A DNA stretch of 64,000 nucleotides from Methylobacterium sp. B4 (GTDB lineage: Bacteria > Pseudomonadota > Alphaproteobacteria > Rhizobiales > Beijerinckiaceae). Shown here piece by piece: positions 26,674 through 44,900 of this stretch. Numbering within the stretch: the first letter of the stretch is position 1; each line of letters begins with the position of its first letter. The notes beneath the pieces were generated by a model. That model was not told the origin of the DNA and did no database searches. It worked only from the letters and a program-made list of their open reading frames with translations. The DNA lies in the NCBI RefSeq assembly GCF_003201865.1, contig NZ_QJJJ01000001.1, positions 558,001 through 622,000 on the forward strand, in the 5' to 3' direction. The translations under genes were made by a program, and so were the position numbers.

Positions 26674-27906
26674 TCACACCGCGCGCAGGGCCTGCCCGTC
26701 ATGGCCCGCGACGGTGATCTCGCGAATCTCTCCCGCCGGCACCGGCTGCGAAAATCGGACCGGCGTGAACGCCTCGGTCCGTCCGGTCTCGCCCCGCTCG
26801 GTCAGGACGCGGCGGCGTGTGCCGACCTCGCCGTCGAGATGGCACGCGAGGGCCGCCGCACCGGCTTCTCGCAGGCGCGCGGCGCGCGTGCGAATCACGT
26901 CGCCGGGTACCATCGGCATCCGCGCGGCCGGCGTGCCGGGCCGCGGCGAGTAGGGGAAGACGTGGAGATGCGTCAGCCCGCACTCCGCCACGAGATCGAG
27001 GGAGCGGGCGAACTGCGCCTCCGTCTCCGTGGGAAAGCCGGCGATCAGGTCGGCACCGAAGACGAGGCCGGGGCGCAGGGCCCGCAGGGTCTGACAGATG
27101 CGGATCGCGTCGGCGCGGGCATGGCGGCGCTTCATCCGCTTGAGGATCAGGTCGTCGCCCGCCTGGAGCGAGAGGTGGACATGCGGCATCAGCCGCGGCT
27201 CCTCGGCAAAGGCCGCGATCAGCTGCGCATCCGCCTCCACCGAATCGATCGAGGAGAGGCGCAGGCGCGCCAGATCCGGCACCGCCGCCAGGATGGCGCG
27301 CACGAGCCGGCCCAGGGTGAGGTCGGGATCGAGGTCGCGGCCGTAGGCGGTCAGATCGACGCCGGTCAGCACCACCTCGCGTCCGCCATTTTCGACGATG
27401 CGGCGCACCTGCGCCACCACATCGGGCATGGCAACCGAGCGGGAGTTGCCGCGCCCGAAAGGGATGACGCAGAAGGTGCAGCGGTGGTCGCAGCCGTTCT
27501 GAACCGGCACGAAAGCGCGGGTATGCCCATTCATCGCGGCGATGCGGGTCGGCTCGGCCGCGCGCACCGCCATGATGTCCTCGGGCTCCGTCGTCGCGCC
27601 CGTCCGCCAAGTCTCCGGCCGCAGCTTGGCCGCGTTCCCGACGAGGCGGGCCACCTCCGGCATCGCGGCGTAGGCCGCGCGCTCCACCTCGGCGCCGCAG
27701 CCCGTCACCACGATCTCGATTCCCGAGCGCTCGCGGGCGAGCCGGCGGATCGCCTTGCGCGCCTGCCGCCCGGCCTCCGCCGTCACCGCGCAGGTGTTGA
27801 CGACGACGAGGTCGCGCGCGCCGTCCGCGGCTCGCGCGTGGCCGCGCAGAACCTCCGACTCGACGGTGTTGAGGCGACAGCCGAAGGTGAGCGTCTCGAC
27901 GCTCAA
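26674..27906 (-). CDS. mtaB: tRNA t6A37 methylthiotransferase MtaB
   Basis: Radical SAM enzyme converting t6A to ms2t6A at tRNA position 37. 410 residues from TTG 27906, giving [13 protein letters not shown]. The N-terminal domain has three cysteines (FGCRLN, VNTCAVT, VTGCGAE) for the auxiliary cluster; the radical SAM motif is CDHRCTFC (CxxxCxxC); the C-terminal about 60 residues are TRAM-like. The TTG overlaps the dapF stop as TTGA, so translation is coupled to dapF. The frame continues far upstream through dapF but that stretch is shadow. Confidence 0.93.
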   Translation of the reverse strand: MSVETLTFGCRLNTVESEVLRGHARAADGARDLVVVNTCAVTAEAGRQARKAIRRLARERSGIEIVVTGCGAEVERAAYAAMPEVARLVGNAAKLRPETWRTGATTEPEDIMAVRAAEPTRIAAMNGHTRAFVPVQNGCDHRCTFCVIPFGRGNSRSVAMPDVVAQVRRIVENGGREVVLTGVDLTAYGRDLDPDLTLGRLVRAILAAVPDLARLRLSSIDSVEADAQLIAAFAEEPRLMPHVHLSLQAGDDLILKRMKRRHARADAIRICQTLRALRPGLVFGADLIAGFPTETEAQFARSLDLVAECGLTHLHVFPYSPRPGTPAARMPMVPGDVIRTRAARLREAGAAALACHLDGEVGTRRRVLTERGETGRTEAFTPVRFSQPVPAGEIREITVAGHDGQALRAV

Positions 27907-28793
27907 CGCACGATCCCGGAAAAGATCTCGGCGGCGAAGCTGCCCTCCCCTTCGAGGTAGACGGGACCGGTCATCAGCACGTGGTCGTCGGCCCGCCACT
28001 CGATGGAAAGTTCGCCGCCGGGCAGCGCCACCCGGGCCGCCCGGCCGATCAGACGCAGGCGCGCGGCGGCGACCACCGTGGCGCAGGCCGCCGTGCCGCA
28101 GGCCAGCGTCAGGCCCGCGCCCCGCTCCCAGACCCGCAGCTTGATGGTGTCGCGGCTCGTCACCTGGGCGATGGAGATGTTGGCCCGCTCCGGGAAGATT
28201 GGGTGCGCTTCGAGCAGCGGCCCGATCCGGCCGAGGTCGTAGGCGTCGGGATCGCGCTCCGTGAAGAAGATCGCGTGCGGGTTGCCCATGCTGACGGCGG
28301 CGGGCGAGTGCAGGATCGGATCGTCGATCGGCCCGACCTGCAGCTCGATGCGGCGGGTATCCGGGAAGGGCTCGGCCAGAGGGATCTCGTCCCAGCGCAG
28401 GCGCGGCTGGCCCATATCGACGGTGAAGGAGCGGTCGGTCACCCGCCTCACGCCGACGAGCCCCGCCTTCGTCTCCAGCGTCAGCTGCCCATTCTCGGAG
28501 GGGCGCGCCATGGCCGGATCGTCGAACAGCGCGTAGGCGACGCAGCGGGTGCCGTTGCCGCAGGCGCCCGCCTCCGAGCCATCGGTGTTGTAGATGCGCA
28601 TGAAGGCATCCGTGCCCGGGCTGACCGAATCGTGCACGACCATGAGCTGGTCGAACCGCGAATGCGGATCCGCCGCGATGGCGCGGGCTTCCACGGGAGA
28701 GACGCGCAGGTCCGTGCCGCGCAGGTCGAGCACGACGATGGCATTTCCGGCGCCGTGCATCTTCAGGAAACGGCGATTGGCGAGAGGGCTCAT
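27903..28793 (-). CDS. dapF: Diaminopimelate epimerase
   Basis: Interconverts LL- and meso-diaminopimelate for lysine and peptidoglycan. 296 residues from ATG 28793 ([15 protein letters not shown]); an AGAGG lies just upstream. Both active-site cysteines are present: Cys78 in GACGNGTRC and the second in TLACGTAAC. The order dapF-mtaB with overlapping stop and start is common in alphaproteobacteria. Confidence 0.95.
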   Translation of the reverse strand: MSPLANRRFLKMHGAGNAIVVLDLRGTDLRVSPVEARAIAADPHSRFDQLMVVHDSVSPGTDAFMRIYNTDGSEAGACGNGTRCVAYALFDDPAMARPSENGQLTLETKAGLVGVRRVTDRSFTVDMGQPRLRWDEIPLAEPFPDTRRIELQVGPIDDPILHSPAAVSMGNPHAIFFTERDPDAYDLGRIGPLLEAHPIFPERANISIAQVTSRDTIKLRVWERGAGLTLACGTAACATVVAAARLRLIGRAARVALPGGELSIEWRADDHVLMTGPVYLEGEGSFAAEIFSGIVR

Positions 28794-28968
28794 CGGGCCT
28801 CTGACGACTTCTAATGCGGCTTGTCGGGGATTGTGCGGCGTATATGGCAAAAGCCGCGGCAGCGCGCGAGTCCGGCTCGGATGACCGTTTCGTCGCGGCG
28901 CGTCCGCTCTCGCGCGGCGCAGCCATCGGCCCTACCTTCAGGGGGTCGGCCACTCGGAGCCTCATGCC

Positions 28969-29718
28969 TTGACCCGTCTGCCCTCCCTCGCCGCGGGCCT
29001 CCTGGCTCTCGCCCCACTTCTCCCGATCGCCGCCACCGGCCAGGGCGCACCGCCACCCACCAACGCCCCCTCCCCCGCCGAAACGAACCCTCTGCCGACG
29101 ACGACGGTGCCGGACACCTCGAGGTCGGGTCCCGATCCAGCCGCACCCGCGCCACAGCAGGTGCCGATTCCCCGCCCGGCCCAGTCCGGTGCGGCCCCCT
29201 CGCTGACGCCGCCGCCCTCGACGCTGCCGACGCTCGTCCCCAATCCGGGCGAAGCCAACGACGTGGACGAGGTCACCCTGCCGGCAAAACCCGTGGCGAT
29301 TCTGGCGGGCGAGACGAAGTGGGAGGAGGCGCGGGCCAATCTCCGGGCCTCCTACAAGACCATCGGCGAGACCCTGGCCAAGCTCGGCCTGAAGCCGGCG
29401 GGCCGGCCGATCGCGCTCTTCACCAAGACCGAGGATGACGGCTTCCAGTACGAGGCCATGATCCCGATCGAAGCCGCTCCCGCGCAGGCGGGCGAGACGA
29501 ACGGGGTGAAGTTCGGTTCGAGCCCCAGCGGCAAGGCCCTTCGCTTCAAGCACAGCGGCACCTACGAGGAGATCGACGGCACCTACGAGACCCTGATCGC
29601 CTATCTCGACGCCAAGGAGATCGCCGTGCAGGACCGCTTCCTGGAGGAATACGTCACCGATCTCGGCGAGGGGACCGACGACAAGCTCGACATCAACATC
29701 TACGCCCTGCCGAAGTAG
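28969..29718 (+). CDS. Exported protein with GyrI/SOUL-like effector-binding domain
   Basis: 249 residues from TTG 28969, nine bases after GGAG. A signal peptide (LAAGLLALAPLLPIAATG) is followed by a Pro/Thr/Ala-rich linker (about 28-95) and a C-terminal domain (about 105-249) with KPAGRPIALFTKTEDDGFQYEAMIPI and GTYETLIAYLDAKEIAVQDRFLEEY, which match the GyrI-like/AraC-effector-binding fold that binds small hydrophobic ligands. In this family the domain is usually cytoplasmic; here it appears secreted. The ligand is unknown. Confidence 0.75.
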   Translation: MTRLPSLAAGLLALAPLLPIAATGQGAPPPTNAPSPAETNPLPTTTVPDTSRSGPDPAAPAPQQVPIPRPAQSGAAPSLTPPPSTLPTLVPNPGEANDVDEVTLPAKPVAILAGETKWEEARANLRASYKTIGETLAKLGLKPAGRPIALFTKTEDDGFQYEAMIPIEAAPAQAGETNGVKFGSSPSGKALRFKHSGTYEEIDGTYETLIAYLDAKEIAVQDRFLEEYVTDLGEGTDDKLDINIYALPK

Positions 29719-29772
29719 CGGCGCCGAGGTCGCGCCCGGGAACCGTCGAATCCCCTGGCGGATTCGGTTTCC

Positions 29773-30534
29773 ATGTCTCTGTTTCCGGACCACCCCTCAC
29801 CTGCGACGCGCCGGACCCGCCGCGTCGAGGAGCCCGCCGGCTCCGAGTTGCTGCGCGAGAAGGCGCTGGAGATCCACCGCAGGCTCTGCGGCGTCTACGG
29901 ATGCCCGATCCCGTACTTCCACAATCTCGACCCGCTCTCGGAGCTGATCTCCTCCCTGCTTTCCCACCGCACGCGCAACGCTGATTCGGGCCGCGCCTTC
30001 AAGGCTCTGCGGGCGCGCTGGCCGGATTGGACGGCGGTGGAGGAGGCTCCGGTCGAGGAGGTCGAGGCGATCATCCACGGCGTCACATGGCCGGAGTTGA
30101 AGGCGCCGCGCATCAAGACGGTGCTCGCCGCCATCCGTGAAAGGGTGGGCGCTCTCGACCTCGACTTCCTGCGGGATCTCGGCGTCGACGAGGCGCGGTC
30201 ATGGCTCCAGGGCATTCCCGGCATCGGCCCGAAGACGAGTGCGGCGGTCCTCTCCTTCTCCACCCTGCGCATGCCGGCCCTGCCGGTGGACAGCCACCAC
30301 CACCGCGTCGCCCAGCGCACCGGACTGATCGGGCCCAAGATCGATGTCGGCCCGAGCCACGTGTTGCTGCGGGCGCAACTGCCGGGCGATTGGTCGGCGC
30401 AGGCGCTCTACGACAATCACGAGGTGCTGATGCTGCACGGGCAGCAGGTCTGCTTCCACCGCTCGCCGGCCTGCGGGCGCTGCGCGCTGCTCGACATCTG
30501 CCCCACGGGTCAGGCCCGCATGGCGAAGGCGTGA
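29773..30534 (+). CDS. Endonuclease III-like DNA glycosylase (HhH-GPD family)
   Basis: Base-excision repair glycosylase. 253 residues with a helix-hairpin-helix LQGIPGIGPKTSAAV holding the catalytic-position Lys154, the catalytic Asp173 in VDSHHHRVAQRTGL, and a C-terminal [4Fe-4S] site Cys227-x6-Cys234-x2-Cys237-x5-Cys243. These features fit the EndoIII/Nth branch, but the sequence is divergent from standard Nth, so the damage spectrum may differ. It ends 23 bases from the convergent radical SAM repair-like gene. Confidence 0.88.
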   Translation: MSLFPDHPSPATRRTRRVEEPAGSELLREKALEIHRRLCGVYGCPIPYFHNLDPLSELISSLLSHRTRNADSGRAFKALRARWPDWTAVEEAPVEEVEAIIHGVTWPELKAPRIKTVLAAIRERVGALDLDFLRDLGVDEARSWLQGIPGIGPKTSAAVLSFSTLRMPALPVDSHHHRVAQRTGLIGPKIDVGPSHVLLRAQLPGDWSAQALYDNHEVLMLHGQQVCFHRSPACGRCALLDICPTGQARMAKA

Positions 30535-30557
30535 TCGATCCGGAATCGCGAGAGAAT

Positions 30558-31670
30558 TCAGGTCCAGTAGAGAACCCGTGCCTGCGGCAGACGCGCCGCG
30601 ACCCGCTCCGTGAGAAAGGCCCGCATCTCCTTCATCAGCTCGCTCGGAAAGACGTACTTCACCGAGCCGAACTTCGTGAACTTGCGCGTGCGCTCCGCCT
30701 CGCGCATCGGCAGGTCGGAGCCCGGATACCAGCCTTCCAGAACCGTCTTCGAGCCCGGCGTGAAGCGGTGCGTGATCAGTTCTACCGTCAGATCCGGCTT
30801 CGGTCCCTCGGCCAGCGCGTCGGCCGCACCGCGCAGGAGCGCGTCGTAGGCCTCTCGCCAGCCTTCGACGGGCAGGATCGGCGCGATCGTCAGGCCGACG
30901 GGATAGCCGGCCTGGGCGACCGCCCCCATCGCGGCGAGCCGCTCGGCCAGCGGCGCGGTACCGCCCTCGTACCGGGCGGCGGATGCGGCGTTGACCGAGA
31001 AGCGAATGCGGGTGCGGCCGCAATGCGGCAGGTCGAGCAACGGGCTGACGGCGGCGAACTTCGTGGTGAAGCGCAGCTGCACCGGCGCGTCCCAGGCGCC
31101 GAAATGGCGGATCGCCGCCGAGAGCGAGCCGGTGAGATGCTCGATCCCGAGCGGGTCGGTGTAGCAAGACGCCTCGAAGGTGGTGCCCTCTGCCGCCCGC
31201 GCTTCGGAGGCACTGGTGACCCCGCCCTGGCCAAGATACCCGCCGAGATTGCCGAGGATCGCATCGAGATTGGCGTAGACGCGGGTGACCGGCGGCCCCG
31301 AGAGCGAACCGGCGAGGTAGCAGTACTGGCAATGGGCCGGGCAGCCCTCGGCGAGGTCGAAGCGCCAATCGGCGCTGGGCGGGATCGGCTGGAGCTTCAG
31401 CTTGGTCGGCGGCGCGGTCACCACGGCGAGCGTCGCCTTCGCCTCGACATAGGCCCGGCGCGGATCCTCGTTGCGCAACCCGGTGAGCCGGTTGCTTTTC
31501 AGGCGCTCGACCGGCAATCCGAGCGCTTCCACCCGCTCGATGATCTGCCGGCCATGGGCATGGTCGAGCGCGGCCGGTGTCACGAGCACCCGGCGCGGAC
31601 GCCATAGGCGTGCGGGCCGCGAACGGTGGATGCGGCGGGACTCTACCTCTGCGAGGGGAACGACGTTCAT
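30558..31670 (-). CDS. Spore photoproduct lyase-like radical SAM protein
   Basis: 370 residues from ATG 31670. The radical SAM motif CPAHCQYCY places cluster cysteines at 110, 114 and 117. EASCYTDPLGIEHLTG puts Cys169 where the hydrogen-donating cysteine of Bacillus SplB lies, so the catalytic set of a thymine-dimer-reversing lyase is kept. RYEGGTAPLAERLAA and the C-terminal RTRKFTKFGSVKYVFP also fit the family. The host group does not sporulate, so the substrate may be a UV photoproduct in ordinary DNA or something else. An upstream open extension to 32075 is not family-like. Confidence 0.85.
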   Translation of the reverse strand: MNVVPLAEVESRRIHRSRPARLWRPRRVLVTPAALDHAHGRQIIERVEALGLPVERLKSNRLTGLRNEDPRRAYVEAKATLAVVTAPPTKLKLQPIPPSADWRFDLAEGCPAHCQYCYLAGSLSGPPVTRVYANLDAILGNLGGYLGQGGVTSASEARAAEGTTFEASCYTDPLGIEHLTGSLSAAIRHFGAWDAPVQLRFTTKFAAVSPLLDLPHCGRTRIRFSVNAASAARYEGGTAPLAERLAAMGAVAQAGYPVGLTIAPILPVEGWREAYDALLRGAADALAEGPKPDLTVELITHRFTPGSKTVLEGWYPGSDLPMREAERTRKFTKFGSVKYVFPSELMKEMRAFLTERVAARLPQARVLYWT

Positions 31671-31774
31671 GCCGCACCAACCCCGGCAGGCGCGGCGAAG
31701 GTCCGGCGGCGCGACATTCGGAACCGCTTCACCGCTCACGCGCTGGTTTTCCGCCTCAACCTGCGGAGCGATCG

Positions 31775-32047
31775 ATGTCGGAGATGGATGCCAAGCGCGC
31801 GGCGATCGCCGATCGGCTCGTAGCCCTAGAGAGGCTCGATCCTCAGGATCACGCAGCACTCGAGAAGCACGTTGAGGCTGCCGTCGACGGGTTCGATCCC
31901 GGCATGCACGAGCCGTCCGATCCGGAGCGGGCAGAGCTTCACCGGCTGCTGCGGGATTATCGCGCCCTGCGCGAGCTGCGCGCCGACCGCAACAACGTTC
32001 GCTTGGCCGAAAAGGGCGAGGTTTTCGCACCCGAGGACGACGCCTGA
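31775..32047 (+). CDS. Small conserved-looking acidic helical protein
   Basis: 90 residues from ATG 31775 with GCGGAGCG ahead of it. Composition is charged and helical ([29 protein letters not shown]), with no membrane segment, cysteine or known motif. It is divergent from the radical SAM gene, with about 104 bases between starts. Function unknown; the frame and ribosome-binding site support a real gene. Confidence 0.6.
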   Translation: MSEMDAKRAAIADRLVALERLDPQDHAALEKHVEAAVDGFDPGMHEPSDPERAELHRLLRDYRALRELRADRNNVRLAEKGEVFAPEDDA

Positions 32048-32243
32048 TGCAACTGCCGTCCGATCCGATCGGCACCCCTCGTCAATGCGAGGCGGGGCCG
32101 TGGCGATCCAGAGCAAGACTTATCTGGAGACGTCGCGACCTGGATCGCTTCGCTCAAGCTCACGCCGAGGTTCTGACCCTATCGGGCGAGAGCCGCCCGA
32201 CGAACGCTTGGCAATGCCTGCTCTGGACGGCAAGCGTTCGGCG

Positions 32244-32573
32244 ATGACGAAGACCCTACTCGCTTATTCCGGAGCCGCCGTGGCGGAAATCGCCGGCTGC
32301 TTTGCCTTATGGGCTTGGCTTCGACTCGAGCGGTCGGCCTGGTGGCTCGCGCCCGGGCTGCTTTCGCTGGCTCTCTTCGCCTACCTGCTGACGCTCGTCG
32401 AGAGCCAAGCCGCCGGCCGGACCTACGCGGCTTATGGCGGCATCTACATCGCCGCCTCGATCTTCTGGCTCTGGGGAATCGAGGGTCATCGGCCCGATCG
32501 CTGGGATCTGGCCGGCGGGGCGATTTGCCTCGTCGGCACAGCCGTGATCCTGTTCGGTCCCCGGAGCGGCTGA
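32244..32573 (+). CDS. ynfA: YnfA family (UPF0060) small membrane protein
   Basis: 109 residues with four hydrophobic helices. Family marks are [42 protein letters not shown] and a C-terminal [20 protein letters not shown]. The YnfA family is related to small multidrug resistance transporters; substrate not established. The 196 bases between it and the preceding gene hold nothing clear. Confidence 0.92.
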   Translation: MTKTLLAYSGAAVAEIAGCFALWAWLRLERSAWWLAPGLLSLALFAYLLTLVESQAAGRTYAAYGGIYIAASIFWLWGIEGHRPDRWDLAGGAICLVGTAVILFGPRSG

Positions 32574-32595
32574 GCCGCACCGGGCACGGGGTGCC

Positions 32596-34953
32596 TCAGC
32601 CCTCGCGGATCAGGATCAGGGTGGCGAGCGGGGGCAGGGTCAACCGCAGCGAGTACGGCTGCCCATGGCTCGGTTCGGTCTCGGCCTGCACGCCGCCCAT
32701 GTTGCCGACGTTGGAGCCGCCGTAGCGCGCGGCATCCGAATTGATCGCCTCGCGATAGTAGCCCCCCGCCGGCACGCCGACGCGGTAGCCCTCGCGGGGC
32801 ACCGGCGTGAAGTTCGAGACGACGATGGCGACTTCGCCCTCCGCCTTGCCCTTGCGAGCCCAGGCGATGACCGAGTTGTCGGAATCGTCGGCCACCAGCC
32901 ACTGGAAACCGCCCGGTTCGACGTCGCGGGCGTAGAGCGCCGGCGTCGAGGTGTAAACGTGGTTGAGGTCGCGGATGAGGTCCTTCACGCCGCCATGCAG
33001 GGAGTCGTCGAGCAGGTGCCAGTCGAGCGACTGGTTGTGGTTCCACTCGCGCTCCTGACCGAACTCGCCGCCCATGAAGAGCAGCTTCTTGCCGGGATGC
33101 CCCCACATGAAACCGAAATAAGCGCGCAGGTTGGCGAATTTCTGCCAGCGGTCGCCCGGCATCTTGCCGAGCAGCGAACCCTTTCCGTGGACCACCTCGT
33201 CGTGAGAGAGCGGCAGCACGAAGTTTTCCGAGAAAGCGTAGAGCAGGCCGAAGGTCAGGTTGTGGTGGTGATAGCGCCGATGGATCGGATCCTCGGACAT
33301 GTATTTCAGGGTGTCGTGCATCCACCCCATGTTCCACTTGAAGCCGAAGCCGAGGCCGCCCGTATAGGTCGGGTGCGAGACACCGGGCCATGAGGTGGAT
33401 TCCTCGGCCACCGTAATTGTGCCGGGGGCGTGGCTGTAGGTCGCCTCGTTCGTCTTGCGCATGAAGTTGATGGCGTCGAGATTCTCGTTGCCACCGTACT
33501 GGTTCGGGATCCACTCGCCGGCGCGCCGCGAATAGTCGAGGTAGAGCATCGAGGCCACCGCATCCACGCGCAGGCCGTCGAGATGGTAGTGCTCCAGCCA
33601 GAACCGGGCATTGGCCGTAAGGAAGGCCGACACTTCCGTGCGGCCGAAATTGTAGATGTAAGTGCCCCAATCCTGGTGGAAGCCCTGGCGCGGGTCCGCA
33701 TGCTCGTAGAGATGCGTGCCGTCGAACAGGCCCAGGCCGTGCGCGTCGAGGGGGAAGTGGCCGGGCACCCAGTCGAGCAGGATGCCGATGCCCGCCTCGT
33801 GCGCGGCGTTGACGAAGGCGACGAAGTCGTCGGGCGTGCCGAAGCGGCTGGTCGGCGCGAACAGCGAGACCGGCTGGTAGCCCCAGGAGCCGTCGAACGG
33901 GTACTCGGTGATCGGCAGAAGCTCGATATGGGTGAAGCCGAGTTCCTTGACGTAGGGGATCAGCCGCTCGGACAGCTCCTTGTAGGTCAGGTAGCGGTTG
34001 CCCTCGTCCGGTACCCGCGCCCACGAGCCGAGATGCACCTCGTAGACCGACATGGCGGCGTGGCGCGGGTCCTTCTCGCCGCGCGTTTCCATCCAGGCAT
34101 TGTCGTGCCAGTGCGGCTCGTTGAGGCCCTGGAGCACGGAGGCCGTCTGCGGCGGGTGCTGGCCGCGGAAGGCGACCGGATCGGCCTTCAGCGGCAGCAG
34201 CGCTCCGTCGGGGCCACGGATCTCGAACTTGTAGTTCTGGCCGGCGTGCAAGCCCGGCACGAACAGCTCCCAGACGCCGCCGTTCAGCCAGAGCCGCATC
34301 GGGTGGCGCCGGCCGTCCCAATCGTTGAAGTCGCCGACCACGCTGACGCGGCGGGCGTTCGGCGCCCAGACCGCGAAGCGGAAGCCGGCAATGCCGTCGA
34401 GCTCGCCGGGATGGGCGCCGAGCACGCGGTAGACGAGGTTGCTGCCGACCTGGCGCAGGCCCTCGATCTCACTCTGCTCCAGGGAGGGTCCGAAGCCGTA
34501 GGGATCGTTGCGCCGGGCGCTGGTGCCGTCCCAGAACTCGACCTCGATCTCGTAGAGCGGGCGGCCGTCGCTCTTCACGCTCGCGACGTAGAACCCGTCC
34601 GGATGAAGGCGCTCGAACGGAATGCTCTGCCCGGCCGTGATCAGCCGGGCGCCCTTGGCCTCGGGCAGGACCGCTCGGATCTCCCAGGAGCCGGGCTCGA
34701 CTTGGTGCGGGCCGAGCACGGAAAACGCATCGCCGTGGTCGGCCGCCATCACGGCCGCGATCGTATCGGGTTGAAGGTGCGTGTCGCGCGGCTGCGAGGC
34801 GGGGCGTCCCACGCGGGGCGCGCCCTGGTCTCCGCCGAGCCCATCCGCCGGCCGGGGCGCGCGGGGCGCCTCGGTCGAGCCTGACCTGTTCGGGACGTTT
34901 GCGGCCGCCTGCCCCTCGTTTCGAGCCGCGGCCTTCTCGTCCAGAGCCGTCAT
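32596..34953 (-). CDS. glgB: 1,4-alpha-glucan branching enzyme
   Basis: Introduces alpha-1,6 branches into linear glucan. 785 residues from ATG 34953, with AGAGGTGA upstream. An extra, probably disordered N-terminus (about 1-60) precedes the usual N domain and CBM48 ([20 protein letters not shown]). GH13 residues are visible: nucleophile Asp in [18 protein letters not shown] (about 461), acid/base Glu in [12 protein letters not shown] (about 518) and [15 protein letters not shown] (about 581). It is last in the leftward cluster, 65 bases after treS, and would branch the polymer made by GlgE. Confidence 0.96.
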   Translation of the reverse strand: MTALDEKAAARNEGQAAANVPNRSGSTEAPRAPRPADGLGGDQGAPRVGRPASQPRDTHLQPDTIAAVMAADHGDAFSVLGPHQVEPGSWEIRAVLPEAKGARLITAGQSIPFERLHPDGFYVASVKSDGRPLYEIEVEFWDGTSARRNDPYGFGPSLEQSEIEGLRQVGSNLVYRVLGAHPGELDGIAGFRFAVWAPNARRVSVVGDFNDWDGRRHPMRLWLNGGVWELFVPGLHAGQNYKFEIRGPDGALLPLKADPVAFRGQHPPQTASVLQGLNEPHWHDNAWMETRGEKDPRHAAMSVYEVHLGSWARVPDEGNRYLTYKELSERLIPYVKELGFTHIELLPITEYPFDGSWGYQPVSLFAPTSRFGTPDDFVAFVNAAHEAGIGILLDWVPGHFPLDAHGLGLFDGTHLYEHADPRQGFHQDWGTYIYNFGRTEVSAFLTANARFWLEHYHLDGLRVDAVASMLYLDYSRRAGEWIPNQYGGNENLDAINFMRKTNEATYSHAPGTITVAEESTSWPGVSHPTYTGGLGFGFKWNMGWMHDTLKYMSEDPIHRRYHHHNLTFGLLYAFSENFVLPLSHDEVVHGKGSLLGKMPGDRWQKFANLRAYFGFMWGHPGKKLLFMGGEFGQEREWNHNQSLDWHLLDDSLHGGVKDLIRDLNHVYTSTPALYARDVEPGGFQWLVADDSDNSVIAWARKGKAEGEVAIVVSNFTPVPREGYRVGVPAGGYYREAINSDAARYGGSNVGNMGGVQAETEPSHGQPYSLRLTLPPLATLILIREG

Positions 34954-35018
34954 CCAGTCACCTCTCTTGAAACACGTCGGGCCGGCGCGGGATACGGATC
35001 GGCCCGAGCGCGTGCCTT

Positions 35019-38285
<3,267 letters not shown>

Positions 38286-38470
38286 CCCGTCGCTGCCTCA
38301 CGTCACTTTCGAGAGCGGAACCGGGCCGTGCGGCGCCGGGCTGCGGGCTTCCTCGGCCCGCTTCTTGGCGAGAACACGACGGTGACCGCCGTTTCCCGCC
38401 CGATCTAGAGCCGCCCGCGCCGAAAGTGGAGGACACTTCGGCGCGAGGCAGCCAGAGGTCATAGATTTCG

Positions 38471-41848
<3,378 letters not shown>

Positions 41849-41905
41849 GGCTCGCCTTCCGTCTTTTTGCATCAGGTCTCGCACGTTCCGATGGGCCGGA
41901 CTGCC

Positions 41906-44900
41906 TCAGGCGGTCCGCCGCAGCACCAGATAGGGCAGCTCCGCAAAGAGCCGACCGAGATCGAGCCGATCATCCGCCGCATCGACCGCGCCGCCTCCGA
42001 TCACGTCCTCCCAGTGGCTGCCCGCCGGCACGGACAGGACGGTTCCGGCGAACGCCTCGCCCGTCCAACCCGATTCGGGCGTCAGCCGTGCGACGAGCCG
42101 GGGCACGGCGACGAGCAGATCACCCTCGCCGGAGGTTGCCGCCGAGCGGGTGAAGGCCACGACATGGGCCGCGCGCTCGCCCTCGGCCGCGAGCGGACGG
42201 TAATCGGCATCGGCGTAGAAGGCCGGGCGGGCGGCCCGGTCCGCGAGGAGCCGGACCAGCGTCGCCTGCTTGACCCGGCCGTCTCGCCAGGCGCCCATCA
42301 GCCCGGCCGGTGCCTCGCCGGCTTCCAGCGCCCGGCTCCGCTCCTCGTAATCGACCGGCCGGCGGTTGTCGGGATCGACGAAGGAGAAGTCCCAGAACTC
42401 GGTGCCCTGGTAGGTGTCCGGGATGCCGGGCAGCGTGCATTTCAGCACCGTCCGCCCGAGCCCGGCGATCATGCCGAGATAGGCGAGCCGCCGCACCAGG
42501 GGCCTCAGCCGGGCGAGGCAGTCGGAGCCGGGCGCCACGAGCTCGGCGAAGAGCGCGTGGACCGCACCCTCGTAGGCCTCGTCGACGTTGACCCAGCTCG
42601 AGCGGCGCTTGCCCTCGCGCAGAGCCTTCTCGGAATAGGCGTCGAGCCGCTTGCGGAAATCCTCGACCGCCTCCGGATCGTCGCTGTCCAGAAGCTCCAG
42701 AGGCCACGCCCCGAGGATGGCCTGGAGGAACATCCACTGGTCGTTCGGATCGGGCGCGGCTTCGCCCTCGACCTTGCCGAGATACGGCTCGGACGCGCGC
42801 CGCCACGTATCCCAGGCCCGAGCCCATTCCTCCGGCAGTTCCGAGAGGGCGAGTTGGCGCGAGCGGGCATCCTCGCCGCGCTTGGTGTCGTGGGTCGCCG
42901 TGGTGATCATGGCGTTCGGCCAGTCGCGGGCGCGGGCGGCCTGGAGCGCGTGGAAATGCTCCAGGTCGATGCCGTACTCACCCGGATCGCCGCCGACCTC
43001 GTTGAGCGCCAGCAATTCCACGAAGCGGTAGAACAGCGTGTCTTCCAGGCTCTTGGCCATGACCGGGCCGGTGAGCTGCTGGAAGCGGCGGCGGTAGCGC
43101 AGCACCACCTGCGGGTCGGGCTGTCCCGCACCGCCGACATCGATCCGTCCGAGGAGAGCGTCCGCGGCGAAATCGTGCACCGAGCGGTCCGGCAGAGCGC
43201 TCCAGCGCTTGGCCTTGCGCACGGCGCCCTCGATCAGCCGCACATCCTCCAGCTCGATCTCGGTCTCGTCGAGATCACCCGGCAGGTAGGAGCGGTAGAC
43301 GGGGAAGCGCGCCACGATCTCGATCAGCGCGCGGCGGATCGCGTTGGTGGAGAAGTCCCGCGTACGCCGGTCGGAATCGGCGATCTGCTTGAGGTCCCCG
43401 GTCATCACCTCCAACTCGGAGGCGAAGCTGATCTCGAGAATCTCGGCCTTGGCCGCCCGGAACTGGAAGCCGTAATTCTCGTCCGCATCGGTGGCCCAGC
43501 GGTAGAATTTCTCGATGCGCGGCCTCAGGGCGCGATCGACCAGAATGCCGTCGAGCTGGTTGAGCACGTCGTAGCCGGTGGTGCCGGCGACTGGCCAGTC
43601 GCGCAGCTTCTCGCCGGGCTCCAGGATCTTCTCGACCACGATGTAGAAGCCGGGACCGACCGCGGCCTGGAGGGCGCGGGCGTAGTTCAGCGGGTCTGCC
43701 AACCCATCGATATGGTCGATGCGCAGACCGTCGATCCGGCCCTCGCCGATGAGGCGGAACAGCAGGTCGTGGGACTTCGTGAAGACGTCCGACAACTCGA
43801 CCCGCAGGCCGGCCAGCGAGTTCACGTCGAAGAAGCGGCGGTAATTGATGTCGCTCGAAGCGATGCGCCAATGGGCGAGCCGGTAGGATTGCTGCTCCAG
43901 CAACCGGTGCAGCGGGCCGAAGGAATCGGGATAGTCGCGGTTGCCGTTGAGCAGGTGCAGCGCCCGGTAGATCGAGGCTGCGATCTGGGGCGAGGCGCGC
44001 ACCGCACCGGCGAGTTGCCGCTTCAGGGCCTCGGCGGCCTCCGGCAGGGCCCGGCGGCGCTCAGGATTCGTCTCCTCGCCCATCATGCGCAGGCGCTCGG
44101 TGATCGAGAGAACCTCCGCAGACATGTCGTCGCCAACCTCGCCGAGGGCAGCCAGCGCCCGGTTGAGGATGGTCGGGTATTGCAGCGGGCAGACGGGAAA
44201 CTGATGCTCGTAGTGCCAGACGCTGAAGGCGCCGGACGCCTCGTCGAAGCGCAATTCCAGCGTGCCCTTCTCCAGCGCCTCGCCGTAGCGCTCGCCGAGG
44301 AAGGGGATGACCAGCTTGCCGTTGGCGCCCAGACGCTCCCAATCGATGTCGAAGGCGTTGGCGGCCGGTGACAGCCCCCCCCATTCGAGCACCGAGAGCC
44401 ACCAGGGATTGTCCGCCCCGCCGACGCCCATGTGGTTGGGCACGATGTCGAGAAGCAGCTTCAGGCCGTGCGTGTGGAGCGCATCCGTGAAGCTGCGAAA
44501 CCCCTCCTCGCCGCCGATCTCCGGGTTGATCTGCGAGTGATCGACGATGTCGTAGCCGTGGGTCGAGCCCGGCCGCGCCCGCTGCAAGGGTGAGGCGTAG
44601 ACGTGGCTGATGCCGAGCTTCTGCAGGTAGGGGACGATCTTTTCGGCATCCGCGAAGGTGAAGCCCTCGTGGAACTGCAGGCGGTAGGTCGCCCTTGGCG
44701 GAGCCGAGGCGAGGCGAGCGGCACCGGAGCGCGGCCCACGCTCCTCGGCCGAAAGGGCGGCGGCAAGTTTGGCGAGCGGCCCGCCCGGGGCGGCGATGGC
44801 TTCGAGGTTGCGGTCGAGCTTGCGCCGCCAGTTCGGATAGCCCTCGGTCGAGCCCGGGACGTTGGCTTGGCTGAGTTCGCCGACCACGTCCTCGTATTGC

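Noticed and set aside
27907..29793. Upstream extension of the mtaB frame
   Set aside because: Homology to MtaB starts only at 27906; the extension runs through dapF and the exported protein gene and is Arg-rich shadow.
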